Assembly (NCBI GenBank): GCA_009760855.2
Contig: WPIO01000014.1
Span: 1,265,001-1,329,000, forward strand
DNA: 64,000 nt
Reading direction: 5' to 3'
From: Cristatella mucedo
Taxonomy: Eukaryota; Bryozoa; Phylactolaemata; Cristatellidae
This document shows, piece after piece, positions 1 through 11,900 of this stretch (positions are counted from its first letter, which is position 1; the number at the start of each line of letters is the position of its first letter). The position numbers were made by a program, and so were the translations under genes. The notes beneath the pieces were generated by a model. That model saw only the letters and a list, made by a program, of their open reading frames with translations. It did no database searches and was not told the DNA's origin.

Positions 1-224
1 TTAAATTGAGACTGCTTTGATACATAACTCATCATATCAGCGTGATATTTCAATGCAAAAGACTAGCATTCCACTTCTAGCTACCATGACATTCTCAGAG
101 AAGGCATTCAAATTTAACTTGCTTAGATGAAGGCAAAGGTGCTTTAGTAAAAGATCAGACCCTGCTGACGTAATGACGAAGAGGGCACGGGTGTGATAAG
201 GGTAGTTTAGTAGTTGCATGAGAA

Positions 225-405
225 GCACGTCGTGATGGCACACTAGGTAAGGGCATTGCTTTTCAAGACCTCGGTCCTGAGGTCGTGAGTTCAAATCCTG
301 TGGTGGGCGATCCTTAATCGCAGCTGCAAGTGGTGATGATAGCGGTAAAGGCTCTTCTGTCACTATTTACAAAAGGGGCTGTTAAATCGGCTAGTATTTA
401 TTATT
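225..405 (+). mobile_element. SINE family S2 (tRNA-derived)
   Basis: tRNA-like head with a B-box (GAGTTCAAATCCTGTGGTG), then the S2 body GATCCTTAATCGCAGCTGC, AAGTGGTGATGATAGCGGT, AAAGGCTCTTCTGTCAC and a tail GGGGCTGTTAAATCGGC followed by AT-rich sequence. Confidence 0.8.
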
Positions 406-1440
406 TAATTTTATTTATCTTATTAGAAGTACTGCTAGACTGATACCGCTTACTGGGCAGAGAGCAACATCCAAGAACAAATAAGTCAAGCAGTTCCAAC
501 CTAAACGCCGACAAACAACCTCTGGCACAGCTTAGAACGTCTCAATGGAAACATATCCCAGAGAATATACCCGATTGCAGCACATGATCGCTATCTGTGT
601 CTTGCCTGGATTTCCCAACGATGCAGGAGTTAGCTTGCCCGATGGTAAGCTGGCACTAGAATACACATTTAGTCCTCGGTGGCTTGCCGAGGAAACACCT
701 GAAGCCATTGCTGCAACTTCTTAACCTGCCGGCCCAGCTACTACTCTAAAGGATCAACCGATGTAGACAGATCCCTTACTATAGTTGCTACAGCGATTTC
801 ATACAGTTGTCCAAGCCAAGCAAAGATTACGTTCCATGAATAAGTGCTTGGGATAAAAAAGGCGAAAGGGACGCATAACTCTTACGACCCCGTGGTGAGG
901 GCATTTTCGGAGCACCATTCAGTTTGGCATCTTGCACCAAGTGCCATGCTGGTGCTGCGAACTTAACTGAAAAGCCAAAAAGCTCACTGTCAGTAGAATT
1001 TAAACCTGAGTGGCATGAGTCTGAGGCTGACAGAAACAGGCTACCCTCGGCCGGTCAGCTCAAGACAGAGGTAGGACTTTTCCCAATTGAGGTGCATTGG
1101 AACTCACCAGAGATGCTTTGAGAAACAGATTCTCTGCTGTCTGCCAAGTGATCATACAAATTCGGAGTACGATTTGATCTCCATATAAGTTCTACTGGAC
1201 CTCTCGACAATGGATCTCTATTAATTCTAATGCACCTCCGGTTTGAAGCCATTGATAACCTAGTCTTTCTTGAGCGCCTACTTGCCTCACCTAGGAATGA
1301 CTGGCATGGCAATACTGCGTCCGAGGTACAATCTTGTGAGATTTCAGGGTCAAATTGCCGTGATAGGCCACCGGTAATCCAGTGAGTCGGTGAAGTATTG
1401 GGTGCCCCAGGTTTCAGTTCTAAGTCCACTTCTTTAACGA
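406..1440. other. No gene recognised
   Basis: Short frames on both strands resemble no known family and have no shared splice logic. The missing TAF4 3' exon was looked for here and not found. Confidence 0.5.
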
Positions 1441-1445
1441 GCTAT

Positions 1446-1525
<80 letters not shown>
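1446..1525. repeat. (CT)n microsatellite
   Basis: About 40 uninterrupted CT units; creates spurious Ser-Leu and Arg-Glu frames. Confidence 0.95.
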
Positions 1526-1527
<2 letters not shown>

Positions 1528-1739
1528 CTATGTATTCGCTAAGCACAATCTTGGATTTCATTTCATTTCTCCAATACTCTACATTAGTTGCACTTTGATA
1601 ATTTCCAAGCAAAGACAAAAATTGGGCATGCTTACACGAAGGTAACTTAGTTCGTGCGTTTGTGACATCCCACCAAGACTTCTGAACTAACTTTTTCCAG
1701 GTCGTCCTGCCTTCATAAGAAAACACTTACAGATGATAG

Positions 1740-2115
1740 GGAAACACGGTAGCCAGGCTTGCCTGTTGTGAACATGTCAGCTGCCCTAAACCACTTCTCT
1801 CTGACCAGCACTGGCTCCTCAGCAAGCAGCACACCAACTTTAATAAGGTCTTGTCATCCACTTGTAGGTTCTTCTATTCTCTTGTTCCAGCTTACCAAAT
1901 GCAACTACTTACTTGTCTGGCCTCCATGCTCACCATGGGGGGAAGATCTTTTTCTTTAGCCGTTAGTTGCACCTCCAACCAATTTCAGATCCCTTGGAGG
2001 CCGCGCATTCAGCTCCTATGCACCTACAGCCCGTAACTCCCCACCGACTCACATCAAGAAAATCTTTTCGACTTGACTCAATTGAAATTGAACTAAAACC
2101 GACCTGACCCTCATG
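1740..2115 (+). mobile_element. LINE family B relic
   Basis: Pieces such as CTTGCCTGTTGTGAACATG, CACTGGCTCCTCAGCAAGC and AGATCCCTTGGAGGCCGCG follow the same order as the RLVCRE, LHWLP and SFGDRAFS parts of family B. Heavily diverged. Confidence 0.55.
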
Positions 2116-2239
2116 GTATATGCCTGGTCCATGCACACAGGATTCTGTGCTTATGCTTGCTGCAGTTGTGCTAGTTAATTTTGCTAATCAGTTGATAAGA
2201 CTCTTTTCAGACAATAGGATGCACCTAAAGTGATTTATT

Positions 2240-2565
2240 TTGTATTAGGCTTTAGCTCTGTGTGTCCTAGAGTTCGGAACTCGCTTCCATAATTCTTACG
2301 CAATGAGAACTACTCTCCTGCTGCCGACCATGGATCATCCTTTTTTAGTGGTCCTGAGCTGCTACTTCCACGCTACTCACTACCTCAACAGCTCTCCAGA
2401 CTCTGCTATGCTTCCCACTTTCTCTTTGTTGCGTGAGATGAAGTTTGTTGGCCACCGAATGCCGTTTAGGCTGTGAGTGCGCTAAACAAAATTCTCCTGC
2501 ATAACACCCACATAGTATGTATAGCTTTGTGGAGTTACAGATGGAGATACATTACATTACGTTAG
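2240..2565 (+). mobile_element. LINE family A, 3' fragment
   Basis: The fragment begins near GGAACTCGCTTCCAT and continues through the diagnostic CTCTGCTATGCTTCCCAC and GTTGGCCACCGAATG segments. It ends GGAGATACATTACATTACG. It is colinear with the end of the copy at 12685-14340 but diverged. Confidence 0.85.
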
Positions 2566-2958
2566 AATTCAATAGAAATGTACAAATGTCCCATTATCTC
2601 TATTCGTGTCAGTAAGACTAAGTTCAGTGCATCTCTTCAGGCTGCCTGCTAGGACCGGGCCGTGCCGAAATCTGTTGGTAAGTTTTACTGCCCCATGCTG
2701 CTGCAGTAGGCCAACACATTTGAGAGTCCAAAAGATAACGCACTTAGTTTTCGTTAAAACGCTCTGTGAAGGCAGACGATGAAGCTCAGCGCACGATTTA
2801 GTATAAATGAAAAAATGTCGCGGTCAGTCCAACAACGTCAAAAAAAGAACTCGTTAAGTGAAAGCAAGGCATGGCAGATGAACGCATAAGAATCTCAACA
2901 ACCTCGGCTACTGACCACTCACCCGAGGAGTGACGTTCTAATAACATCGTTGACTTAC

Positions 2959-5900
2959 CGAATCATCAAGTCGCCGCTTCTTCCTGGGCCCGATGGCAGC
3001 TAGAGCCGTGATGTTTGCATCGCGCTTCCTCATCTCTTCCATTTCGGCCTCTTGAAGCTGCACGAAGCCAACAATCGAATCGACGCGCCATCACAGCCGG
3101 TCAGGGCGCGCTTGTTTGCGCAGTGAGCCAGCGTGGATGGCACATGCGCAGTTTGCACGAAGGCGTGCAGCAGCCATGCGAAGGGGTGCTTCAGCCGTGT
3201 GCAGCAGCTGATCGACACACCTCCTTTGCTCTGGCCTTTAGGCGGGCTTGCTCTGGGTCTTCGTGCTTGGATCGACTCTTGGCGGCTCGCAGCAGCCGCT
3301 CCCGCTCTTCGTCTTCGTGCCGCTTCCGCTCCAGCTTGTCCAGATCCTCCTGAAACCTCAGCTGCGCTCGCACGTCCGGGCCGCTGGGCTCGCAGCGCGG
3401 ATCCATCTGGAAGAGGGTGCACAGAGAGAGTGCGGATCAGCGGCGACACTAGGCAGCCCACTCAGGCATGTTCGCTGCCTCCTCCTCCACCATTCCCCCC
3501 CCCGTGCACATAGGAAAGGCGAGAGTGCATGTTTGGCTGGCAGACAATCGCATTCCGTGCCCTGAGCTACAACCGAAAAAGGAAGTCGAACAGAGTCGAC
3601 TGCCAAAACCAACTGACCTTGAGTAATTCCAGCCGATGCTCTGAGACAAGCGACAGCTTTTCAGCTATGTGCCTCAGCCTCTCCTGGGTGGCATGAGATA
3701 TGATGCTGACTACGTCCGGACCCACGTCTCGAAGACCTCTTTTGGAGGCTGGAAGAGACAAAAGAAGACACTCGTCTTCAAACTTATAAGTGCCAGTGAT
3801 TGCTGCCAGTAATGCATCCAAGAATGCTGACTTGCATAGCAATCTCAGCCTCTACAAATGCGACTGGAAGCAAAGCAGTGGTAACTCGAATAATGAAAGC
3901 TCGCTGGTTCGCAACACTAGCAACTTGGAAGACCCCAAAAAGGACAACAGAGGCTATGCTGAACAATCGTGTGTATCACTTAGAGAGATCTACCATTTTG
4001 GAAGAGAGTTAATACCCAAAAAAAGGGGGCCCTGACATCTCTTTTGAATCACCCTGCAAGGAAGCAGCCTGGAGACCAGATGGAAAAAAGGTGGCCAAGG
4101 ACCGAACCAAAATAAATCTAAGCTGCCATCATGGACAGCTTGCCCTGAGGCCATTAATGCAACGTCGGGACGCTCTGCTTTGGCTGTACGCTTACTCTAG
4201 AACTACGATCTTGAATAATATCCTGCATTCAATCAGAATCGAGCAGAGCTCATCGAGCAATGGCTGAAAGTCTGCTCCCTCTGCCTTGGTTGTGTGCCCT
4301 CCCCTACGCGTGTGAGACAGACGAAACACACAGCTCAGCACCCAGTGATTTTTGCTGGGGGAGTGGGTGGGTCAACGGAGAAGTGACCTTACTGCGGTCC
4401 AGAGTGCAAAGCACTAGGCCATGAACCAGAACAAGAGTCAGCTCAGCAAGCAAGCTGCAAAAGCGTAGAATAAAAAGAATAAAAAAGAATAAAAAGAATA
4501 AAATAAAAATGTAGAATAAAATCCGGTAGCAAGCTGTCCCTCGGCCATGGCATAAATAAAAAAGAAGCCAGCCTCTAGCATGTACAAACCAGCACCGCAG
4601 CCTAAAGTCTCAATACGTTTGCTAGGGCCAACATAAAACAACTGAGCAGTACTTACAATCCAAACCATACACACGTTCAAAGAAAGGTCAAGCTATTCGG
4701 AGAGGGCAAGCCAAGGTACTACGGTGGTTCCCAGCAATGAAACCCCTTGCCAGGCTAAGAAGGATACACATATGTGGGAAGGGGAGGCGCTTTAAGACAG
4801 CAATCGGCATCAGAGAAGTTTACACAAACCAATAAGTTTGCTCCAAAGGAGCTTTTGCTGCCGAACTGACAACTTCTACTTTAGTCCAAATTTGGGGGAA
4901 CAGACCAATAATCATCTAGGGATTGGGTGGATAGACCCTATAGTAATTAGCTGACACACCGTGAATTTGCAACGACGGACTAATTCAACCATGAGCTTGC
5001 ATCTAGCCACTATTTTGGTAGAAGGAGAACACTCGGATCAATGTGGCAAAGGCAGTGAGGCGACTCAATTACACCGGAAATTGCTCCGGAGCAGGGCTGT
5101 TCAAAGAGCCGTCCGATACATCAGCTGACAAAAACGTCAAGCCTGAGCACAAAATGCACCGTGGTAGCAACATCATCAAAGCAACTAGCGAGAGAAAGTT
5201 TTGGCTTAATTCGCCTTTTTTGGCCCGTCTTTTTTAGGCAATCATTCTGTGCTGTTTGAAAAATTTGAAAGCTGATGCAACAGCAGATTTTCTGCCAGCT
5301 CTTGCACCGAACCCAAAGCAGCAGTGGACGACAGCAATTGACGACATGGCATCGGCGCAGAAGTGAGCACCAGCGCCTACTAGGTGCTGTGTCCCCATGC
5401 CCAGGCGCTTCACTACCCAGAGTGTGGGCTCGGGTGCTGCCGGACTTTCTTGCCTTAATTAGTAGGGATATCAGCAATAGCAAAGACACACTATTGGCAG
5501 ACTGACCAGCCAGTAGGTACTCAGACCAGAAGGTAAGGTACTCGAACTTCACTACCCAGGTCGTGGGTTCGAGTCCTTCAACAGGTAATGATTCGTTACT
5601 TTTTACAGCATGCTACTACGACGATAATATCCATCATTGAGACACGCTTCCACGGGTATGGAAGAACGTTCTCCATGTCAAGAGCATAAGAACTATGGGT
5701 AGCTAATGATCCCTCAACATGTAAATGCAGCACAGGTCCGTGCCACACATGACAGGCTGGGTGGGAGGAAGGTAGCGAGACCGGTGGCTGCATTTACCTG
5801 CTAAAAGCACGCGACCCGACAGCGCCGACATTATCAGGAAATGCTCCTCTTTACAAGACCTGTGCTGCGAGCCAATCGCATCAGCATTGGTGGTAGCCAA

Positions 5901-5970
5901 AATGTTCTTGCTTTCCTCGGAAAGGTTGACACCGCCCATGGCAGCTACGTCATTGATGTCATCGTCCTCT
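2959..5970 (-). CDS. TAF4: TAF4 exons 8-11: histone-fold and conserved C-terminal region
   Basis: Four exons (5970-5798, 3748-3618, 3406-3221, 3057-2959) encode residues 718-914. Exon 8 carries [20 protein letters not shown], the signature start of the TAF4 conserved region II. Exon 9 has [20 protein letters not shown], exon 10 [16 protein letters not shown] and [14 protein letters not shown], and exon 11 [20 protein letters not shown], a nuclear-localisation-like basic end. These four match the most conserved part of TAF4 as I know it. Exon 8 starts at TTTTAG|A rather than at a CAG 17 nt upstream, because only the former keeps the frame. Intron 10 is short (163 bp). Confidence 0.93.
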
Positions 5971-8900
5971 CTAAAAGAGAAAGAGCCCTGACATGGGGGA
6001 AACCACTCCTGCTCACCAGAGCCATTCATAATGCTGCTAATACTTTAGCATTGTGCATGTCGTTCAATGCACTGGGTGGGACTCGCCACCGCCCCCTCGA
6101 GACCACGGCGTGCGATCGTATGCGCACACATACTGTAAGCCTAGCTTTTGCTTCTTTGGAGACGGAGTAGGCTCTCGTTGCTGTAGTAGCTGCAAGCTTG
6201 GTTGCTGTAGCTGCTGCTGCTGCATCACCGTGGTAGGCAGCAGGGCGCTGTTGCTTCGAGGAGCCGGGGCCCTCTGGATCTGCGCCGGGTTCACCAGCAC
6301 CGGCTGAGGCCGCCTGGCGGCAGCTGCGGCAGCTGCAGCAGCCGCAGCAGCTGCTTGTGGCTGCAGCTGCATGGGCGCCCGTACAGTCGCCGGATCGAGC
6401 ACCATCCTGGCTCCGGAAGGCTGCCGATCAAAAGCACGGAAAGACTTTCAAACCCGGCAAGTCAAGTACGGCAAAGTCAAGTGCATGCATCAGCATTCTC
6501 CAGAGAGCGGTAGTCTGCTTCGACTAGGGCGAATCAGTGTTAATTCAGCAGCGACACTCAGTAACAGCGTGACTCAGTGACACTAACGTGATCCCCACTA
6601 TAATAGTACAGGATCCCGAATGTACAGCTACAGGGTGAGGAACGCGAGCACAAGCAAAGGCATACCTAATAATAATAATAATAATGCACTTGATAAAGTG
6701 CCCTCAGAGAACTTAATCTCTTTCTAGGCGCTTTACATTTGCTGCAAAGGGAAATACAATTGAATGGTGAGTAATATCATGCTTGATAAACAAACAAAAT
6801 GAATAACGTGGTTAGGGGTGACATGCACAGGGTCAGCATGCAAATGTGGTTAGTGGCAGCATGCACCTAGCCAGCATATACTGGCCATCAACAGTGCCTC
6901 GGCAAGCACTCGTGTCGATATAAAAAAAACACGACCGCACAGTTACAGAGCAAACTGTTTGAATCGTTCCCTAAATTTCAATGACAAAAAGTAACTAACC
7001 TCCTCAAGATTAACGACGATAAGACAAACCTAATCGAATTGTGGGACAAGCATAACGTTGGAAGGCCTTCATATTCAAAATCAGTACATCTAGCATCATT
7101 CCAGTGATGCTTGACCGTAATCTGGATGCAGATGAGCATAATGCTTCCATTAATGCCGACCGAATTTCAGCTGTGGAAGTGTGCAAAAACCGGAGCCTGC
7201 TTAGACATGAGTACGACGGCCAAACTAGCTCACTACATTGTGACATTGCACCAAGTGACACCTAAATTCTCTTACTCGACCTCCTGCCCTTAAATCAGCT
7301 GCAGCAGTTGTAAAACTCGTCAAGCATCAAATCGACTTAAAGGTCTTCTCTTACAGGTCATTGCACTTGCTTGCACCAGCCTACCTATCCAACCTTTTGG
7401 CTCCCCCATGCATGAGCTCTCACACACATCCAGCTTCTCGGCTTCTAGCGCTCTCGTCCTTCGTCACACTCCATTGCCATCGTTTGGTGATAGGGCCTTT
7501 AGTTATGCACCGAATGTCTGGAGCTTATTTCCAACTTCTATCAACACCTGCAATGACTTTTATGATTTAAGTTTCAGCAAACGAGGCAAGTATTATGCTT
7601 AGGCTTCCGTTGGATTCTGTGAACTTGTCTTTTTTGTCAGTGTGTGCTTTGCATGCTTACCTGTGCATAATTCAGTGCATGATGCTAACCACGGATCCAA
7701 CTAGCCGGTGACCCCGAGTGTCTTGAGTACTTTTGCAGGCTTGCCTAAGCATGATACCCTGAGTGTTTAAACTTCGGTTATTAGTTATTAGTTATTAGTT
7801 AGTAGTTATTAGCTGCGAGTTTTAAAGCACCCAGATAGAGATTTAGTTCTCTTAAGAGGCTAAGAAAAGGACCTAGTATTACTATATTTAAAACTAATGA
7901 GGCTACACACATCCCACGAGCTAAACAATTGTGACGGTTTATGTGGATAAGTAAAACAATACCTTGAAGTCACGCAGTACTATTACATATTGTTGCACTA
8001 TTATTTATTATTATAATTACTATTATTGTCATTATGTATTATCCTTGTAGCAACCAATTAATGAGATTGCTGGCCCCTCCTTACCAGCTACTGGCGATTA
8101 GGGCACTTCTATCTTACAGTTGTTTGTGGTCACAATGAAAGTCACAATTCATAATATATTATTTATATACAGTCAGCCCCCTCCCCGACCTACAAAATAG
8201 ATTGAGACCAGAAAAACTGTTGTAAGTCCTAAGTCGAGTATGGTATACGATAGTTAGCCCGAATAGATAGATAGCCCGGAAGTTTAGCAATGCAAGGCGG
8301 CTCAAAAGTGGGCCGACATAGATATAAACGAATTAAATTTTTTTAAACTACATAACAATTTAGAAACAGATAAAAATAAGCAAATGAGAGTATACGTACA
8401 TACCATAATTTTGGGTACATTGACACTCGTAGTTATGCTGCCAAGTCACCCAAGCACGAGAGAGCCCTCAATACCCATGAGGCATAGCTGTCAGCTGTCG
8501 TTTCCTACTTACTGTTTGTGGCTTTATCAAATCAAATGACAGCACGCGGATTTTGAAAATTCTCTGATACATTTTGATTTCCAATTTTTGTGTATAAACC
8601 TTCACCAAGTTCGAATTTCAACTTTTGATAAGTCGAACCATCGTAAGTCGGGGAGGGGGGCTGCCTATATCTATTTCGCAAAACACACCATGCACACTCA
8701 CCATGCCGTTCAAGCATGCCGCCTCGCACACACTGTTCTCCAAAAATTTTCTATGCATTTGGTCCATCGATCTAAGCTCGGTTGCTGCTAATGCTAGTAT
8801 TCGAGTAAGTCCATAAGCTACACTAGTTATTAAAGTGTGACATTGTCAATATAATTTTGCACTAAGTTTCAGTTTGCTATCTGTGGCTTAGTAAATAACT

Positions 8901-11900
8901 GCATTTGCCGGCAACCGAGTACACCATTCCCATGTAAACAGGTGTGTGGTCACGTGACTATCCCCGCATGTATGCATGCATGCATGCATGCATGCATGCA
9001 TGCATGCACGCACGCACGCACGCACGCACTGCAAAGCTTTACATCAGAAGAGGGCAAAAATGCTCAGGGTTATTTCCATCGGGCAGTCTCAACGAAAAGC
9101 CTGACTCTTGATCTTTTAGGAAGTTAGTGAGATGCTATAAAGTACTCATAGCAAAACTGACAATACTCTGCTCTTATCAGAAGTCTCTAATCAAAAGTCG
9201 AGTTCAAACACCACAGCAAGGGCTGCACCCAATATCTGACGATCTGCTCTGCAAAAGAAAAAGTCGTTAATTCGAGGTAACACACCAGCAATGCACACAC
9301 ACATTGCACTCACCATTTGTAAGACAGTAGCTGGCATTAGGGCTGGAGAAGACCCCGAGACCGGTGCGGAGGCACTGATCGGGCCGGCATGAAGAGGGAC
9401 GCCTTCGATTTGCAGCTCTCCTCTTCGAAGTGCATCACGCAGTAATGGCAAGCTTTTCTGGAACGGTTAGCATCGATCGATCGGTGAGCTAATAGAATGC
9501 TCTTTTGCTAAGGGGACAGTATAAATGACAATCACTGTGCCCATACCTTTAAAAAAGCGACTAGACCTGGTTGGGGAGACGATTTCAGCTCTTGCTGAAG
9601 CTGTGCAGTGAAGTCTTCAGGCACTACTTGCCCTTCCTGTATTACAAGAATAAGCTCAGCGCCTTGCTCTCAGGACATTTAACTATCAAAGCAAATAGTA
9701 ATAATAATAAATATAATTCATTTGTATAGCACCCTAAGAAAATTTAAACTTTATTCAGGGGCGTCACATGAGCCAAGGGCTTGAGCCCATAACTTCGGTC
9801 ATCAAATACACCTTGGTCGAGGTGCGCACCCTAATCACTGGGCCCAAGCAAACCCAGATTACTAGCTTTCATTTCATAGTTGGCATGCAGTTGCAGCTTC
9901 AGGAGTATTTAAACTAGCTCTCGTTGTTAACCAAAACAAATATTTGCTACCATGTCCAAGCCAGCTCGATAAATATATGCATATACAGCCAAGCGAATTT
10001 CACTTCCTCAGCAAATTAAGAGGCAAAAAACTCGACAGCACAACCCCCAGTTAAGCTAGATTTGATTTAGGTATCTTGTGAGTAATCGAATTCTTGAATA
10101 CAACTAACCACCTGGGCAAGTAGTGATTTTGGAAATATTTACATAAAGAGTCGAATTCCATTTAAATCGTTAAAATGGCATGGTCAGACCTGTGTAAAGC
10201 ATCTGGAAACCACTACGTAACTAGCACAGGCCTCACAACTATTGCTATCTACTACTTGCTAGGCTAACCACAATTTCGCAAAACTCGGAGCTTCGTGTAG
10301 AGCATATCTACCAAATTTCATGGCATTCCACTTGGGTATTCGTTAGAAAGTAGACTGCAAAGTAATTCTGTTGCACTGCGAGTTGGATGGAATCTGCATA
10401 GTTTTCTTGAGAATGAATAAGTGAAATTCTGTAGAATTTGACGGGTATACTCGAGACACAATGCTGTGTAATATGTAATCGTTACAGGAGCTGTTCGAAC
10501 CAAGTAGACTGCAGTTCTTTTCGGAAACCAAAGCACAGCAAGCAAGGATACATGTAAGCAGCGCCACAGTTTTCCACTAACCGATCAAGAACTACTGCTT
10601 CCGCTACGTACATTGCCATGGTTTGAGGATTCTGCACCTCAAACCACCCACCACGATGTAAGACATCGATTCAGGTTTGACTCACAATTGACAGCCTCAC
10701 AAGTTCGATACCACTTTTCAGACGTGAGTGCATTGTTGATACGTGTGACTCTTGCCTTTTGTTTCGGAGGTTGAGGGTGCTGCTGCCGATGACAATATAA
10801 CATTCTTCTTTCTGGTACTACGATAACCCCTGGGAGGTTATTGCTTTGTAAATCCGACATCTGGGTTCAGCTATGTACTCTCGAGCTTGTATTCTCGAGC
10901 TGCATATTACATCAGTCAGGTATTTTTTCCAATAAACTGCCGAGCAGTTGCAAAACTTATGGTCGTGGACTGTCTGGGTCGGCTGCCTATCAAGCAACTT
11001 TGGGACGAGGTTGAAGGGAACAAGACACGTCTTGTCCTAAGCTAAATTTAAAATGAATTCAGCAAGATCGTGCAGGTGTATTCACCAAACTAGCCATGTT
11101 AATAGTGAAGAGTCTTTCCTGAACATAGCCCCCTTTGTCCTTCATCGTAGCATATGCTTCCGGCAGTGCATCTGGGTCTTAGTTTAGGAGTGAAATGCTT
11201 GCACGGCACTACTCAGGCCTGATATGCACGAGAACTGCAGAGGGCATTTCTTTACTGCAGATTGCAATCTTTACACTGAGCCTTAGCCTAGTGGTACGGC
11301 AATACTTCACGCCCCAATACAGGCATGGAGAACTTTGATTGCATAAGCCGGTAGTAAATACTCAGCAAGGATCTACAATCAACAAAAGTAACATCACTGC
11401 GTTCAGCATGGAAGTCCCTACCTATAGCTAGCTGTAAGTGTTTTCTCGGCTGAGTCTTAGGTCTAGGCAACCGTTTACAGTCTCATAGGCCAATCATATG
11501 TTCAGCGTCAAACAAATCCTCCCAGTACGGCTACAGCTGCTGTGGCTGTAAATTCGTTCAGGCGCTAAGAAGGTTTTCTACGATGCCAGACATACTAAAA
11601 TCATGCAAAGCATGAGAACATATTTGTTAGCAGCCCAACAAAAACACATCTTGTTGGTTTAGTGTGACATTGGCCCCTCACGATTCATCACCCCCTTAGC
11701 TGGCAAGGCATAGAGGTCACAAGGTTCTGCACTGTCTCATCATGTGCTCAACTGGTAAGCTCTGCTAAAATAACTGACATCACTTGGGAAACACGAAAGA
11801 ACTGAAAAGATTCAATATCAAGATAGAAGCACTCTGGCTCACCCGCTAATGTCAAGACAGGCAACCTATCAACGCTCAAAGCTGACAGGACTGAATGAGA

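Noticed and set aside
1398-1726. Poly-Ser-Leu and poly-Arg-Glu frames
   Set aside because: Translation of the CT microsatellite; the same applies to frames at 32082-32327, 33493-33816, 35274-35741 and 48032-48299.
5971-5990. Alternative TAF4 exon 8 acceptor at a CAG near 5988
   Set aside because: It shifts the frame away from EDDDINDV; the TTTTAG acceptor at 5971 keeps it.
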